Below, piece after piece: positions 26,704 through 36,378 of a stretch of DNA of 64,000 nt. The notes under the pieces were generated by a model. The model was not told where the DNA came from. It ran no database searches and worked only from the letters and a program-made list of their open reading frames with translations. Numbering within the stretch: the stretch's first letter is position 1; every line of letters begins with the position of its first letter. The stretch spans positions 1 to 64,000 of the forward strand of contig SVKB01000007.1 in assembly GCA_015068665.1 (NCBI GenBank). The letters run 5' to 3'. The DNA is from Oscillospiraceae bacterium (GTDB lineage Bacteria; Bacillota; Clostridia; UMGS1840; HGM11507). The position numbers and the translations under genes were made by a program.

Positions 26704-28524
26704 GTGGAACATATTGGATTCCGTAATGTTGATTTGAGCGATGGATTACTGAAAAAAATGGAATTAAAAAATGAAAATGCTACAATATATGCAGTTTATG
26801 AACACTTTTTGGAAAGTGGAAGAATTGATGCATTTGATTGTACGTATAAAGATGGAGACAGTATAAAACCTCATTTTTTCTGGGATTCTGATGTTGCCAA
26901 ATGGATTGAAGGAGTTTCATATATAATCAGTAAAAAGCCAAATAAAAAGTTAGAAGATATTGTAGAAAAGATAATAGATAATATTGAGAAGAATCAGTTT
27001 GAAGACGGTTATTTTAATATCTACTATACTGTGTGCGAGCCGGGAAAGAGGTTTACAAACCGTGATAAACACGAGCTTTATTGTGCCGGCCATCTTATTG
27101 AAGCTGCAATAGCATATTATAATGCTACCGGAAAAGACAAATTTTTAAAAATAATGTGCAGATATGCTGACTTAATTGATAGAATTTTTATAAAAGAAAA
27201 AACAGCCGCATTTGTAACCCCGGGGCACGAAGAAATAGAACTTGCGCTTATAAAACTTTATAAGTGTACAAAAAATAAAAACTATCTTAATATGGCTGAA
27301 TTTTTTATTAATAACAGAGGTTGTAATGATAAAGATTCGGTAAACTTTATTGTGGCAAATAATATATATGACCAGTCAAATATTCCCGTAAGGGAAATGA
27401 CTTCTGCTGAAGGGCATTCTGTTCGTGCAAATTACTTATATGCAGCAATGGCGTCGCTGTCAAAGGAGGTAAATGACAGCTCGCTTTTTAACGCATGTAA
27501 AAGAATATTTGATAATATTGTAAATAAACGTATGTATATTACCGGTGGCACCGGTTCTTCAGGTAATGGCGAAGCATATACGGTAGATTATTATTTGCCT
27601 GATACAAAAGCATATTCGGAAACTTGTGCTGGAATCGGTCTGGTTTATTTTGCTCATAATATGTTGCTTACGGATGTTGATTCTATATACTCTGATGTAA
27701 TCGAAAAAGTCTTTTATAATTGTCTTCCTTCTGCAGTGTCAGAAGACGGAATAAAATTTTTTTATGTTAACCCTTTAAAAATTGATCCTGTGGACCGTAT
27801 AAAAGATGTATCAATGAAAGATGCCTATAAAGAAAAATTCCCTATAAATGAGAGAGTAAAAAAATTTAATTGTTCTTGTTGCCCACCAAATATTAACAGA
27901 ATGTTTTCATCGTTTGGAAATTACATTTACAGCACTGATAAAAATACTTTATACATACATCAGTATATTTCAAGTGAATTAAAGAATGATGATATTTCGG
28001 CTTTGATTAAAACCGATTATCCGAATTCCGGTAAAGTTGAAATAAACGTAAAAGGTGTAGAAAAACTTGCATTACGGATACCGGGATGGTGCAGAAATTT
28101 TAAAATCAACTGTGAATATACATTAAAGAAAGGATATGCTTATATAAATAACTCCGGTAAAAATATTATTATAGATTTTGAAGTTATACCTAAACTCAAT
28201 ATGGCAAATCGTAAAGTCCACTCCTGCGGTGGTAAGGTTGCACTGACTTATGGACCATTTGTATACTGTATGGAAGGTATTGATAACGGAAAGAATCTTG
28301 ATGATATTCTTATTGATAAAAATCTTAATTATGAAATTTCTTATGACAAACAACTTGAGTGTGATACTATTACCGTAAACGGATATCGTCATAAACCAAA
28401 TGATAGCCTTTATTATGATTTTTCATCAGAACTAATACCACAAAGAATAAAGTTTATCCCATATTATCTTTTTGCAAACAGAGGAGTAACTGAAATGACT
28501 GTATGGTGTAATGTCAGGATATAA
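26704..28524 (+). CDS. GH127 family glycoside hydrolase (beta-L-arabinofuranosidase-like)
   Basis: 606 residues, GTG start behind GAGGTG. This is the DUF1680/GH127 (alpha/alpha)6 barrel fold. The Zn-thiolate active site of the family is visible: E306-T-C308 and the CSCC run at C390, C392, C393, with C392 in the place of the nucleophilic Cys of HypBA1. Family enzymes release beta-L-arabinofuranose or related sugars. No signal peptide, so it would act on oligosaccharides already imported. It stands alone between two terminators. Confidence 0.85.
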   Translation: MEHIGFRNVDLSDGLLKKMELKNENATIYAVYEHFLESGRIDAFDCTYKDGDSIKPHFFWDSDVAKWIEGVSYIISKKPNKKLEDIVEKIIDNIEKNQFEDGYFNIYYTVCEPGKRFTNRDKHELYCAGHLIEAAIAYYNATGKDKFLKIMCRYADLIDRIFIKEKTAAFVTPGHEEIELALIKLYKCTKNKNYLNMAEFFINNRGCNDKDSVNFIVANNIYDQSNIPVREMTSAEGHSVRANYLYAAMASLSKEVNDSSLFNACKRIFDNIVNKRMYITGGTGSSGNGEAYTVDYYLPDTKAYSETCAGIGLVYFAHNMLLTDVDSIYSDVIEKVFYNCLPSAVSEDGIKFFYVNPLKIDPVDRIKDVSMKDAYKEKFPINERVKKFNCSCCPPNINRMFSSFGNYIYSTDKNTLYIHQYISSELKNDDISALIKTDYPNSGKVEINVKGVEKLALRIPGWCRNFKINCEYTLKKGYAYINNSGKNIIIDFEVIPKLNMANRKVHSCGGKVALTYGPFVYCMEGIDNGKNLDDILIDKNLNYEISYDKQLECDTITVNGYRHKPNDSLYYDFSSELIPQRIKFIPYYLFANRGVTEMTVWCNVRI

Positions 28525-28563
28525 AAGAACCCTGAAAGATTTAATCTTTCAGGGTTCTTTTAT
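28523..28563. terminator. Bidirectional terminator between GH127 and nagB
   Basis: An 18-bp perfect stem (28523-28540 with 28544-28561) with an A run on one side and a T run on the other serves both converging genes. Confidence 0.9.
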
Positions 28564-28566
28564 GTA

Positions 28567-29319
28567 TTAAAGTTTGCTTGCACTGTCCTTATCAAGATAG
28601 ATGTTAACATCCTTTGATAATCTCATAATGGAAGCCGGGCACTTTTCGGTGATTTCACCGTAAATTGTGTTGTAAACTGCATTTGCTTTTGTTGGAGCAG
28701 GAACAATACAAATGTGACAGTCAACATTCTTAAGTGTTGGAACTGTAAGAGTTAATGCGTGAGTAGGAACTTCGTCAATAGAATTGAAGCATCCGTCATT
28801 AACCTGCTGCTGACGGCAAACATTATCAAGTTCAACGATTTTAACCATTGCAGGGTCATCGAAGAATGCAACGTGTGGGTCGTTGAAAGCGATATGACCG
28901 TTTTCGCCGATACCTAAGCAAACGATATCAGTTGGGTTTTCTTTAAGTAGCTTTGTGTATCTTTCACATTCAGCCTGAGGATCTTCAGCATTACCGTTTA
29001 AGTAGTTAACGGTTTTGAAAGGAGCCTTGCCGAATAATCTGTCCTTTAAGAACTGACCGAAGCCCTGAGGAGCACCTGCAGGAAGACCAATGTATTCATC
29101 CATGTGGAATGCATTGATTCTTGTGAAATCGATTTCTTCACAAGCAAGAAGGCTTTCTAAGAATTCGTTCTGAGATGGAGCAGCAGCAAAAATCATGTTG
29201 ATTTCTTCTTTTTCTTTTAAAAGAGCAATGATTTTAGCTTTACAGTCTTCAGCAGCTGCTAAGCCCATTTCTTTTCTTGTAGGGAATGTGTTTACTTTGA
29301 AACTTGTTTTTGCTAACAT
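28567..29319 (-). CDS. nagB: Glucosamine-6-phosphate deaminase
   Basis: 250 residues. The start at 29319 (MLAKTSFKVN) has CACGGAGGAATT upstream; the longer frame from 29373 does not. INAFHMDEYIGL and LGIGENGHIAFNDP are the catalytic motifs of the NagB fold, which converts glucosamine-6-phosphate to fructose-6-phosphate and ammonia. The motif ends NDP rather than the usual NEP, so a relative acting on another amino sugar is possible. No nagA is nearby. Own promoter. Confidence 0.85.
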   Translation of the reverse strand: MLAKTSFKVNTFPTRKEMGLAAAEDCKAKIIALLKEKEEINMIFAAAPSQNEFLESLLACEEIDFTRINAFHMDEYIGLPAGAPQGFGQFLKDRLFGKAPFKTVNYLNGNAEDPQAECERYTKLLKENPTDIVCLGIGENGHIAFNDPHVAFFDDPAMVKIVELDNVCRQQQVNDGCFNSIDEVPTHALTLTVPTLKNVDCHICIVPAPTKANAVYNTIYGEITEKCPASIMRLSKDVNIYLDKDSASKL

Positions 29320-29363
29320 TTTAAATTCCTCCGTGTATATTAATAATTTTTTTACTATATAAT

Positions 29364-29392
29364 ATAATACCACTTAGTTCCTTTTTTGTCAA
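29364..29392 (-). promoter_or_regulatory. Sigma-A promoter of nagB
   Basis: Read on the minus strand: TTGACA (29392-29387), 17 bases, TATTAT (29369-29364). Confidence 0.75.
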
Positions 29393-29454
29393 ATCAAAAT
29401 GAAATAAAATCAATAATTGTATATTTTATAAAAAAATATACCTTAAAGAAACTG

Positions 29455-29483
29455 TCATATTGATAAAACAAGCTTCATATAAT
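29455..29483 (+). promoter_or_regulatory. Sigma-E-type sporulation promoter of spoIVA
   Basis: TCATATT at 29455-29461 and CATATAAT at 29476-29483 with a 14-base spacer match the mother-cell sigma-E consensus (KMATATT, 13-15 bases, CATACAnT). Confidence 0.75.
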
Positions 29484-29515
29484 ATATCAACAAGAAAAAT
29501 CCGGGAGGAAAATAT

Positions 29516-30994
29516 ATGGAAAAATATAATGTTTTAGAGGATGTTGCCAAGCGAACGGATGGAGATATCTACATAGGTGTTGTGGGACCGGTCCGTACAG
29601 GTAAATCAACCTTTATTAAAAAGTTTATGTCAGAGCTCATTATACCGAATATTTCCAACGAGTTTAAAAAGGAAAGAGCGCAGGATGAGCTTCCGCAGAG
29701 TGCCAAGGGTAAAACTATTATGACTACAGAGCCAAAATTCATTCCGAATGAAGCTGTCAATTTAAAAACTGATGATAATATAAGCTTTAATGTTCGAATG
29801 ATTGACTGTGTCGGATATGTAGTTGATTCGGCTCTCGGACATATCGAAAATGAGGAGCCGAGAATGGTAAATACCCCCTGGTTTTCCGAGCCGATTCCTT
29901 TTGTTAAAGCGGCAGAGTTAGGAACAAAAAAAGTAATAACTGACCATTCCACAATTGGACTTGTGATAACAACTGACGGTAGTGTATCTGAAATACCGCG
30001 AGAGGACTATATTCCTGCAGAGGAAAGAGTAATAAACGAGCTTAAGGAAATAGGCAAGCCTTTTGTTGTTCTGCTTAATTGTGAAAAACCTGATTCCTTT
30101 GAAAGCAACGAGCTTAAAAAACATCTCGAAGAAAAATATTCGGTGCCGGTAATTGCGGTAAACTGTCTTGAAATGGAAAAGGATGAGCTTTTAAATATAA
30201 TAGAGGCTGTTTTAAATGAGTTCCCTGTTAAAAATGTTGAGTTTGAAACACCGGGATGGGTATCTGAGCTTCCCGGAGATAACTGGCTTAAAAAGGATAT
30301 TTGTCATTTTATCAAGGATGTTATAAAGGATACCGAAAAGCTTAATGACATACGAATTATACCTGAAAAAATGAATGAGCTTGAGTATATAAAATGTGCC
30401 GGAATAAAGGAATGTAATCCCGGAGACGGTACCGTAGTTATCAAACTTGAGCTTAAGGACGATTTGTTTTACCGTATAATCAGCGAAAGTACAGGGCTTT
30501 CCATTGAAAATGACAGAGATTTACTTACTATTCTGAGTGAGCTGTCTGATATGAAAAAGGAATATGATAAGTTTGCCTGCGCTTTAAGCGAGGTTAACCG
30601 GAAGGGGTATGGTATTGTTTCTCCTTCCATTGATGAGCTTACCCTGGAAGAGCCGGAAATAGTAAAGCAGGGCAATAAATTCGGAGTAAGACTTAAGGCG
30701 TCAGCACCGTCTATTCATATGATTAAAGCAGATATAGAAACCGAGGTAAGCCCGATTGTAGGAACTGAAAAACAGTCTGAAGAGCTTGTGCATTATCTTC
30801 TTAAGGAATTTGAAGCAGATCCTAAATCTATTTGGTCATCAAACATTTTTGGTAAATCTTTACACGAGCTTGTAAATGAAGGATTACATAATAAACTTTC
30901 CAGGATGCCGGAGGACGCTCAGGTTAAAATGCAGGAAACCCTGCAAAAAATTATCAATGAAGGCAGTGGCGGTCTTATTTGTATTATACTTTAA
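29516..30994 (+). CDS. spoIVA: Stage IV sporulation protein A, coat basement ATPase
   Basis: 492 residues, the normal length. SpoIVA polymerises on the outer forespore membrane using ATP and anchors the coat. The Walker A motif GPVRTGKST spans residues 24-32, and the start MEKYNVLEDVAKRTDGDIYIG is highly typical; SGGLICIIL at the C terminus is the membrane-proximal tail that SpoVM recognises. GGGAGGAAA precedes the start. A sigma-E-type promoter fits its mother-cell role. Confidence 0.97.
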   Translation: MEKYNVLEDVAKRTDGDIYIGVVGPVRTGKSTFIKKFMSELIIPNISNEFKKERAQDELPQSAKGKTIMTTEPKFIPNEAVNLKTDDNISFNVRMIDCVGYVVDSALGHIENEEPRMVNTPWFSEPIPFVKAAELGTKKVITDHSTIGLVITTDGSVSEIPREDYIPAEERVINELKEIGKPFVVLLNCEKPDSFESNELKKHLEEKYSVPVIAVNCLEMEKDELLNIIEAVLNEFPVKNVEFETPGWVSELPGDNWLKKDICHFIKDVIKDTEKLNDIRIIPEKMNELEYIKCAGIKECNPGDGTVVIKLELKDDLFYRIISESTGLSIENDRDLLTILSELSDMKKEYDKFACALSEVNRKGYGIVSPSIDELTLEEPEIVKQGNKFGVRLKASAPSIHMIKADIETEVSPIVGTEKQSEELVHYLLKEFEADPKSIWSSNIFGKSLHELVNEGLHNKLSRMPEDAQVKMQETLQKIINEGSGGLICIIL

Positions 30995-31027
30995 AGTTTT
31001 AATTGCGAACTATCGCGCAGGATATTT

Positions 31028-31066
31028 AAAAAAGAGTACAGATCTTAGCTTCTGTACTCTTTTTCA
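31028..31066 (+). terminator. Terminator after spoIVA
   Basis: AAAAGAGTACAG (31030-31041) pairs with CTGTACTCTTTT (31052-31063). Confidence 0.85.
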
Positions 31067-31116
31067 AACATTTTTAAAATATCAGATTTCAGAAAACTGT
31101 TTTGCGAAAAGTAATG

Positions 31117-31147
31117 ACTGAAATGAATTGTTCATTTCAGTTTTTTT
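31117..31147 (+). terminator. Second terminator between spoIVA and the LysR gene
   Basis: CTGAAATGAA (31118-31127) pairs with TTCATTTCAG (31131-31140), loop TTG, then seven T. Confidence 0.85.
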
Positions 31148-31249
31148 AATTTTCACTTTATTGGAAAAACTGAACGAGCGCGATAGTTATTATATATTTG
31201 TCATTTCGGAAAAGATATTATATAATGGATGAGAAGGGTGGTTTGGTTT

Positions 31250-32146
31250 ATGACAATACAACAATGTAAATATGTGCTGGAGATTGCGAAATGCGGTTCC
31301 TTCAATGAAGCGGCAAAGCAGCTTTTTATAGCTCAGTCTTCATTGTCGGTAAGTGTTAAATCTCTTGAAAAGGAGCTTAACATAAAAATATTTGAACGTC
31401 AGGGGACCGGTGTATATCTTACCGAGGAAGGTGCGGAATTTGTAAAATATGCGAGTCAGATTTGTGAAAATAATGACTTTATAATGGAAAGATACAGTGA
31501 CAACGGTGTTCATAAAAAGCTCTATATTGCAACTCAGCATTATGATTTTATCGCAGATATTTTCGGCAATTTTCTGAAAAATATAAAAAGTGAGAAATAC
31601 CGTTTTTCAATAAGAGAAATTGAAACTCACAATGTTATAAAGGAAGTTGAAACAGGACATAGTGACATAGGAATCATTGCTATAAAAGAGGGCGACTACG
31701 AAATAATGAGAAGATACCTGGGAACTAAAAAAATAGCCTTTAATGAGTTTTTAAAAGTATCCCCTCATGTTTTTTTCAGAAAAGAGCATCCTTTGGCAAA
31801 AAGTGAAAAATTAAGCACCAAGGATTTAAAAGAATATCCCTATGTGTCTTATGAGCAGGGAGAACATAACAGCTCCTTTTTTACTGAAGAGCTTATGGAT
31901 ACTGCCTATATAGATAAGCACATCGAAATCAGTGACAGAGCCACTCTTATGAATGTACTTATGCTAACCGATTCTTACACAATCGGAACGGGAATAATGC
32001 CTTCTGCATTAAATAAGGGAGATATTGTAAGTGTTCCCTTTGACAGAGAAGAGGCTTATATAATAGGCTATCTTTTAAATGACGAAAGAAAGGTTTCTTC
32101 AGTTGCTGAAGCCTTTATAGATTTACTGAAAAAATACAATATCTGA
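31250..32146 (+). CDS. LysR family transcriptional regulator
   Basis: 298 residues from ATG 31250 (an in-frame ATG at 31229 would add seven). The N-terminal winged helix MTIQQCKYVLEIAKCGSFNEAAKQL, then QSSLSVSVKSLEKELNIKIFERQ, is typical LysR; the rest is the periplasmic-binding-like effector domain. It is followed 15 bases later by tdh and kbl, so it probably controls threonine catabolism. The effector is unknown. The inverted repeat upstream ends 61 bases before the start. Confidence 0.9.
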   Translation: MTIQQCKYVLEIAKCGSFNEAAKQLFIAQSSLSVSVKSLEKELNIKIFERQGTGVYLTEEGAEFVKYASQICENNDFIMERYSDNGVHKKLYIATQHYDFIADIFGNFLKNIKSEKYRFSIREIETHNVIKEVETGHSDIGIIAIKEGDYEIMRRYLGTKKIAFNEFLKVSPHVFFRKEHPLAKSEKLSTKDLKEYPYVSYEQGEHNSSFFTEELMDTAYIDKHIEISDRATLMNVLMLTDSYTIGTGIMPSALNKGDIVSVPFDREEAYIIGYLLNDERKVSSVAEAFIDLLKKYNI

Positions 32147-32161
32147 AAGGGGATTTTCTGA

Positions 32162-33196
32162 TTGAAAGCATTGGTGAAAAAATATCCTGAAAAGGGATTA
32201 TGGCTTATGGATGTGCCCGAACCTGAAACAGGATGCAATGATGTCAAAATTAAAATACATAAAACAGCGATTTGCGGTACCGATTTACATATATATAACT
32301 GGGATGAATGGTCTCAAAAAACTATAAAAACACCCCTTGTAATCGGTCACGAGTATGTTGGTGAAATTGTTGAAATCGGTGAAAATGTTACCGAATGGAA
32401 AATAGGAGATATTGTATCCGGCGAAGGACATATTGTTTGCGGAAGATGCAGAAACTGCCTTGCGGGAAACGGTCATTTGTGCAAAGAAACCGTTGGTGTA
32501 GGTGTTAACCGCAACGGAGCCTTTGCGGAATATCTTGTTATTCCGAAGGAAAATGTGAGAAAATGTGAGAAAGATATTCCGGAAGAAATGTATTCCATAT
32601 TTGATCCCTTTGGAAATGCAGTTCATACAGCCCTTTCCTTTGACCTGACCGGGGAAGACGTTTTAATTACCGGTGCGGGACCAATCGGTATTATGGCAGC
32701 TTCGGTATGTAAGCATGTTGGTGCAAGACGGGTTGTTATAACTGATATAAATGATGACAGACTGGAGCTTGCCAAAAAGCTTGGAATTCAGTATACCGTC
32801 AATACTCTTAAAGAGGATTTATCTGTTATTATGGAAAAGCTTTCCATAAAGGAAGGTTTTGATATAGGTCTTGAAATGTCAGGGAGCGAGATTGCTTTGA
32901 ACACTATGATAGACCATATGATTCACGGCGGTAAGATAGCACTTTTAGGAATACTTAAAAGTGACAGTAAAGTTGACTGGTCAAAGATTATATTCAATGG
33001 ACTTATTATAAAGGGGATATACGGAAGAGAAATGCACGAAACCTGGTATAAAATGTCCGCGATGCTCCAGAGTGGACTTGATATTTCAAATATTATAACT
33101 CACCGTATGAATATTGTTGACTACGAAAAGGGTTTCGAGGCTATGAACAGCGGTAAAAGCGGAAAAGTAATTTTAGATTGGACGGAGGTAAAATAG
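32162..33196 (+). CDS. tdh: L-threonine 3-dehydrogenase (zinc, MDR family)
   Basis: 344 residues with a TTG start at 32162 behind GAAAGGGGAT. It oxidises L-threonine to 2-amino-3-ketobutyrate with NAD+. Catalytic zinc ligands lie in ICGTDLHIY and GHEYVG, structural zinc Cys in [15 protein letters not shown], and the NAD motif is GAGPIG. The segment LHIYNWDEW and the kbl gene that follows make Tdh much more likely than another MDR alcohol dehydrogenase. Confidence 0.92.
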   Translation: MKALVKKYPEKGLWLMDVPEPETGCNDVKIKIHKTAICGTDLHIYNWDEWSQKTIKTPLVIGHEYVGEIVEIGENVTEWKIGDIVSGEGHIVCGRCRNCLAGNGHLCKETVGVGVNRNGAFAEYLVIPKENVRKCEKDIPEEMYSIFDPFGNAVHTALSFDLTGEDVLITGAGPIGIMAASVCKHVGARRVVITDINDDRLELAKKLGIQYTVNTLKEDLSVIMEKLSIKEGFDIGLEMSGSEIALNTMIDHMIHGGKIALLGILKSDSKVDWSKIIFNGLIIKGIYGREMHETWYKMSAMLQSGLDISNIITHRMNIVDYEKGFEAMNSGKSGKVILDWTEVK

Positions 33197-33197
33197 T

Positions 33198-34379
33198 ATG
33201 AAAACAGCATTGAAATATTTTAAAGAAACCTGTGAAAATATAAACAGGGAAGGGCTGACAAAGAATGAAAAGGTTATAACCTCACCGCAAGGGGCAAAAG
33301 TGGATTTAGCTGACGGTAAAAAAGTTATAAATATGTGTGCCAATAACTATCTTGGACTGGGTAATAACGAAGAAGTAATTAAAGCGGCAAAGGAAAGCTA
33401 TTCAACTTACGGCTACGGTCTTTCGTCGGTACGTTTTATTTGCGGAACTCAGAAGGTTCATAAGGAACTTGAAAAAAAGCTAAGTAGCTTTTTAGGAACG
33501 GATGACACTATTTTATATTCCTCATGCTTTGACGCTAACGGCGGCCTTTTTGAAACTCTTCTTACCGACGAGGATGCGGTAATAAGTGACGAGCTTAATC
33601 ACGCAAGTATTATTGACGGAGTGAGACTTTGTAAAGCTAAACGCTTCCGTTATAAAAACAATAATATGGATGACCTTCGTGCAAAGCTTGAAGAAGCAAA
33701 GGACTTTAGAATCAAGCTAATAGCTACCGACGGTGTGTTTTCCATGGACGGTATAGTTGCTGATTTAAAGAGTATATGTGACTTAGCCGATGAATATGAT
33801 GCACTTGTGATGGTTGATGACAGCCACGCAACCGGCTTTATGGGAGCAACAGGCAGAGGAACACCTGAACATTGCGGAGTATCAGGCAGAGTTGATATTA
33901 TAACCGGTACCTTCGGAAAAGCCCTTGGCGGTGCTTCAGGAGGCTTTACCTCGGGAAAAAAAGAAATAATAGATCTTCTTCGTCAACGTTCAAGACCGTA
34001 CCTTTTTTCAAACACTCTTGCGCCTGCAGTTGCTTCGGGTTCTTTAAAGGTACTTGAAATTATAGAAAACGATTTGTCAATGAGAGAAAAGCTTTTTGAA
34101 AATACAAAGCTTTTTGCAGAAAAGGTAAAGGAAATAGGTCTTGATGTTATAAACGGAGGAACACCGATTATCCCCGTAATGCTTTACGACGAGCATAAAG
34201 CAGTTGAAATGGCAAGACGTATGATGGAAAAAGGTGTTTATGTTGTAGCTTTTTCATACCCTGTTGTACCAAAGGGGAAGGCAAGAATAAGAACCCAGCT
34301 TTCCGCTGCGCTTGATAAGGAAGATATCTTATATATAATTGACTGCTTTAAACAGGTAAAGGAAGAAATGGGACTATAA
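33198..34379 (+). CDS. kbl: Glycine C-acetyltransferase (2-amino-3-ketobutyrate CoA ligase)
   Basis: 393 residues. It cleaves 2-amino-3-ketobutyrate with CoA to glycine and acetyl-CoA. The PLP lysine sits in [30 protein letters not shown] and [12 protein letters not shown] are characteristic of the alpha-oxoamine synthase family, Kbl branch. GACGGAGG precedes the start, one base after tdh ends. With tdh it forms a complete threonine degradation unit. Confidence 0.94.
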   Translation: MKTALKYFKETCENINREGLTKNEKVITSPQGAKVDLADGKKVINMCANNYLGLGNNEEVIKAAKESYSTYGYGLSSVRFICGTQKVHKELEKKLSSFLGTDDTILYSSCFDANGGLFETLLTDEDAVISDELNHASIIDGVRLCKAKRFRYKNNNMDDLRAKLEEAKDFRIKLIATDGVFSMDGIVADLKSICDLADEYDALVMVDDSHATGFMGATGRGTPEHCGVSGRVDIITGTFGKALGGASGGFTSGKKEIIDLLRQRSRPYLFSNTLAPAVASGSLKVLEIIENDLSMREKLFENTKLFAEKVKEIGLDVINGGTPIIPVMLYDEHKAVEMARRMMEKGVYVVAFSYPVVPKGKARIRTQLSAALDKEDILYIIDCFKQVKEEMGL

Positions 34380-34384
34380 ATATT

Positions 34385-34414
34385 AAACCAACCGTAATAT
34401 CGGTTGGTTTTTTT
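34385..34414 (+). terminator. Terminator of tdh-kbl
   Basis: AAACCAACCG (34385-34394) pairs with CGGTTGGTTT (34401-34410), followed by T. Confidence 0.9.
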
Positions 34415-34508
34415 ATAAAAATATAAATTTATATAGGAATTTTCAATTTGTTGTGTTATAATTATAAAAGTTATATGGATAATATGTTGCGGTGAAAGGA
34501 GAAAATAT

Positions 34509-35399
34509 ATGAAGAAAATTGATGTTCATATTCATACAACCATGTGGAAAAATGCTATGTTCAGACCGGGCGTAAGTCTGATTACCCCCGAAGAAATAAG
34601 GGAAAGCTATAAGGCGCTGGATATTGAAAAGGGATTTATTCTGTCGCTTATAAGCCCGGAAAACAGATTTATTATACAAACAAACGAGGAAATGGAATAT
34701 GTTGCAAATAATAATCCTGATATTTTCTATTGGCTCTGTAATATAGACCCGCGAATGATTTCAAATTCTCCCAAAACCGATTTTTCAGGTATACTTGAAT
34801 ACTATAAAAACAAGGGAGCTATTGGTGTAGGGGAATTAACCGCCAATTTATATACTGATGAACCGATGATGGAAAACTTATTTTATTATTGCGGTGAAAT
34901 GGATATGCCGGTTATTATACATATTTCTCCTGAAAAAAATAACGGTTACGGAATAGTTGATGATATCGGACTTCCAAGGCTTGAAAAAATGCTGAAAAAG
35001 TATCCCAAGCTTAAAATACTGGGTCATTCTCAATGCTTCTGGAGTGAAATAAGCTCAGATGTTACCGTTGAAACAAGAAACGGATATCCAACCGGTAAGG
35101 TTAAAGAAGGAAGAGTTGCTCAGCTTTTAAGAAATTATCCGAATTTATATTGTGATTTGTCAGCCGGAAGCGGTTTTAATGCTCTTAACAGAGATACCGA
35201 TTATGCATATCGTTTTATTGAAGAGTTTTCAGACCGTCTGATGTTCGGAACCGATATATGTATTGCGAATCAGGAAACAAAGCTTACTTCTTTTCTCGAT
35301 ACTTCCTTTGAAAAAGGGTGTATAAGTGAAAAGAATTATAAAAAAATATGCAGAGAAAATGCTATAAGACTATTTAAGCTTAAAGAAGAAAATTTTTGA
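34509..35399 (+). CDS. Amidohydrolase family protein (amidohydro-related TIM barrel)
   Basis: 296 residues. MKKIDVHIHT carries the HxH metal pair, with further ligands in VIIHISPE, GHSQCFW and FGTDIC. This matches the Amidohydro_2 group (decarboxylase or lactonase-like hydrolases). Start behind AAAGGAG. It overlaps the downstream region by chance only; the isomerase starts 17 bases later. The neighbours suggest sugar acid or lactone metabolism, but this is inference. Confidence 0.78.
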   Translation: MKKIDVHIHTTMWKNAMFRPGVSLITPEEIRESYKALDIEKGFILSLISPENRFIIQTNEEMEYVANNNPDIFYWLCNIDPRMISNSPKTDFSGILEYYKNKGAIGVGELTANLYTDEPMMENLFYYCGEMDMPVIIHISPEKNNGYGIVDDIGLPRLEKMLKKYPKLKILGHSQCFWSEISSDVTVETRNGYPTGKVKEGRVAQLLRNYPNLYCDLSAGSGFNALNRDTDYAYRFIEEFSDRLMFGTDICIANQETKLTSFLDTSFEKGCISEKNYKKICRENAIRLFKLKEENF

Positions 35400-35416
35400 T
35401 AAGATTGGAGAAAGTT

Positions 35417-36277
35417 ATGAAAATATCAACTGAAATAGCGTCAATTGCAAGAATTACAGGTGAGGAAAAAGCTGTTGAGCTTTGCGCTGAGGCGGGATTT
35501 GATGCCTGGGATTTTTCAATGTTTTCAATGTGTAAGTATGACAGAGTAAATGACTGTCTTTTATCTAATGACCATCCTCTTGCAGGAAAAGATTATCTTG
35601 CCTTTGCAAGAAAGCTTAAGAAGATAGGCCTGGATAACGGTATAGTTTGTAATCAGTCTCATGCGCCTTTTCCCACATCTGCACCCTGTATTGCTTCTTA
35701 TCTGAAGAGGGCAATAGAGTGTACCGCAGAAGCAGGGGGAGAGATTTGTATTATCCATCCTATGAATAACGGTACTCCTGAGGAGAATAAGGAAATGTAT
35801 TTGTCCCTGTTGCCGTTTGCAAAGGACTGTAATGTTAAAATTGCTACGGAAAATATGTGGAACTGGGATGATGAAAAAGGTCATTCATCCTTTGCTGCCT
35901 GTGCAACTCCGAAAAGCTTTTGTGAACATATTGATGTGGTTGGGGATAATTTTTTCGGTGCCTGTCTTGATATAGGTCATGCTGAAATGAAAGGCTCCGA
36001 TACTTCAGCTGCCGAGCTTATAAGAGCTCTCAATAAAAGACTTATTGCACTACATATCCATGATAATGATAAATTGCATGATTCTCATCAGATTCCTTTT
36101 TCTATGGATATAGATTTTACTGAAATGGTAAAAGCCCTTAAGGAAATAGGGTACAACGGATATCTTACTCTTGAAGCTGAACAATATTTAAAGACCTCCG
36201 GTTATACCGGGGATAATGCTTTAAAGGGTGTTAAAGAGCTTGCTTATTCAGCAAGAAAAATTGCAGATATGTTTTAA
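35417..36277 (+). CDS. Sugar phosphate isomerase/epimerase, xylose-isomerase-like TIM barrel
   Basis: 286 residues from ATG 35417 with TTGGAG upstream. The AP_endonuc_2 fold is seen in CAEAGFDAWDFSMF, CIIHPMNN, ENMWNWDDEKG, FGACLDIGHAEM, LHIHDND and YLTLEAE, giving the His/Glu/Asp metal set. Substrate unknown. Between an amidohydrolase and a GH28 enzyme it is likely part of uronate or sugar breakdown. Confidence 0.8.
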   Translation: MKISTEIASIARITGEEKAVELCAEAGFDAWDFSMFSMCKYDRVNDCLLSNDHPLAGKDYLAFARKLKKIGLDNGIVCNQSHAPFPTSAPCIASYLKRAIECTAEAGGEICIIHPMNNGTPEENKEMYLSLLPFAKDCNVKIATENMWNWDDEKGHSSFAACATPKSFCEHIDVVGDNFFGACLDIGHAEMKGSDTSAAELIRALNKRLIALHIHDNDKLHDSHQIPFSMDIDFTEMVKALKEIGYNGYLTLEAEQYLKTSGYTGDNALKGVKELAYSARKIADMF

Positions 36278-36378
36278 TGTTAAAGAAAATGAAGATTTTA
36301 AGTAAAAAATAATAGTAGTAATTTACACGAAAAAACTGATAAAGTAAAATGAAATGTTTTATGCAATTTGGAGGAAAA

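Larger units (their letters stand above)
31008..31188. repeat. 11-bp inverted repeats bracketing two terminators
   Basis: AACTATCGCGC at 31008-31018 is repeated inverted as GCGCGATAGTT at 31178-31188. Between them lie two intrinsic terminators. The GC-rich arms stand out against the AT-rich surroundings. It could be a very small mobile element or a long-range operator for the LysR gene that begins 61 bases later. Confidence 0.6.
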
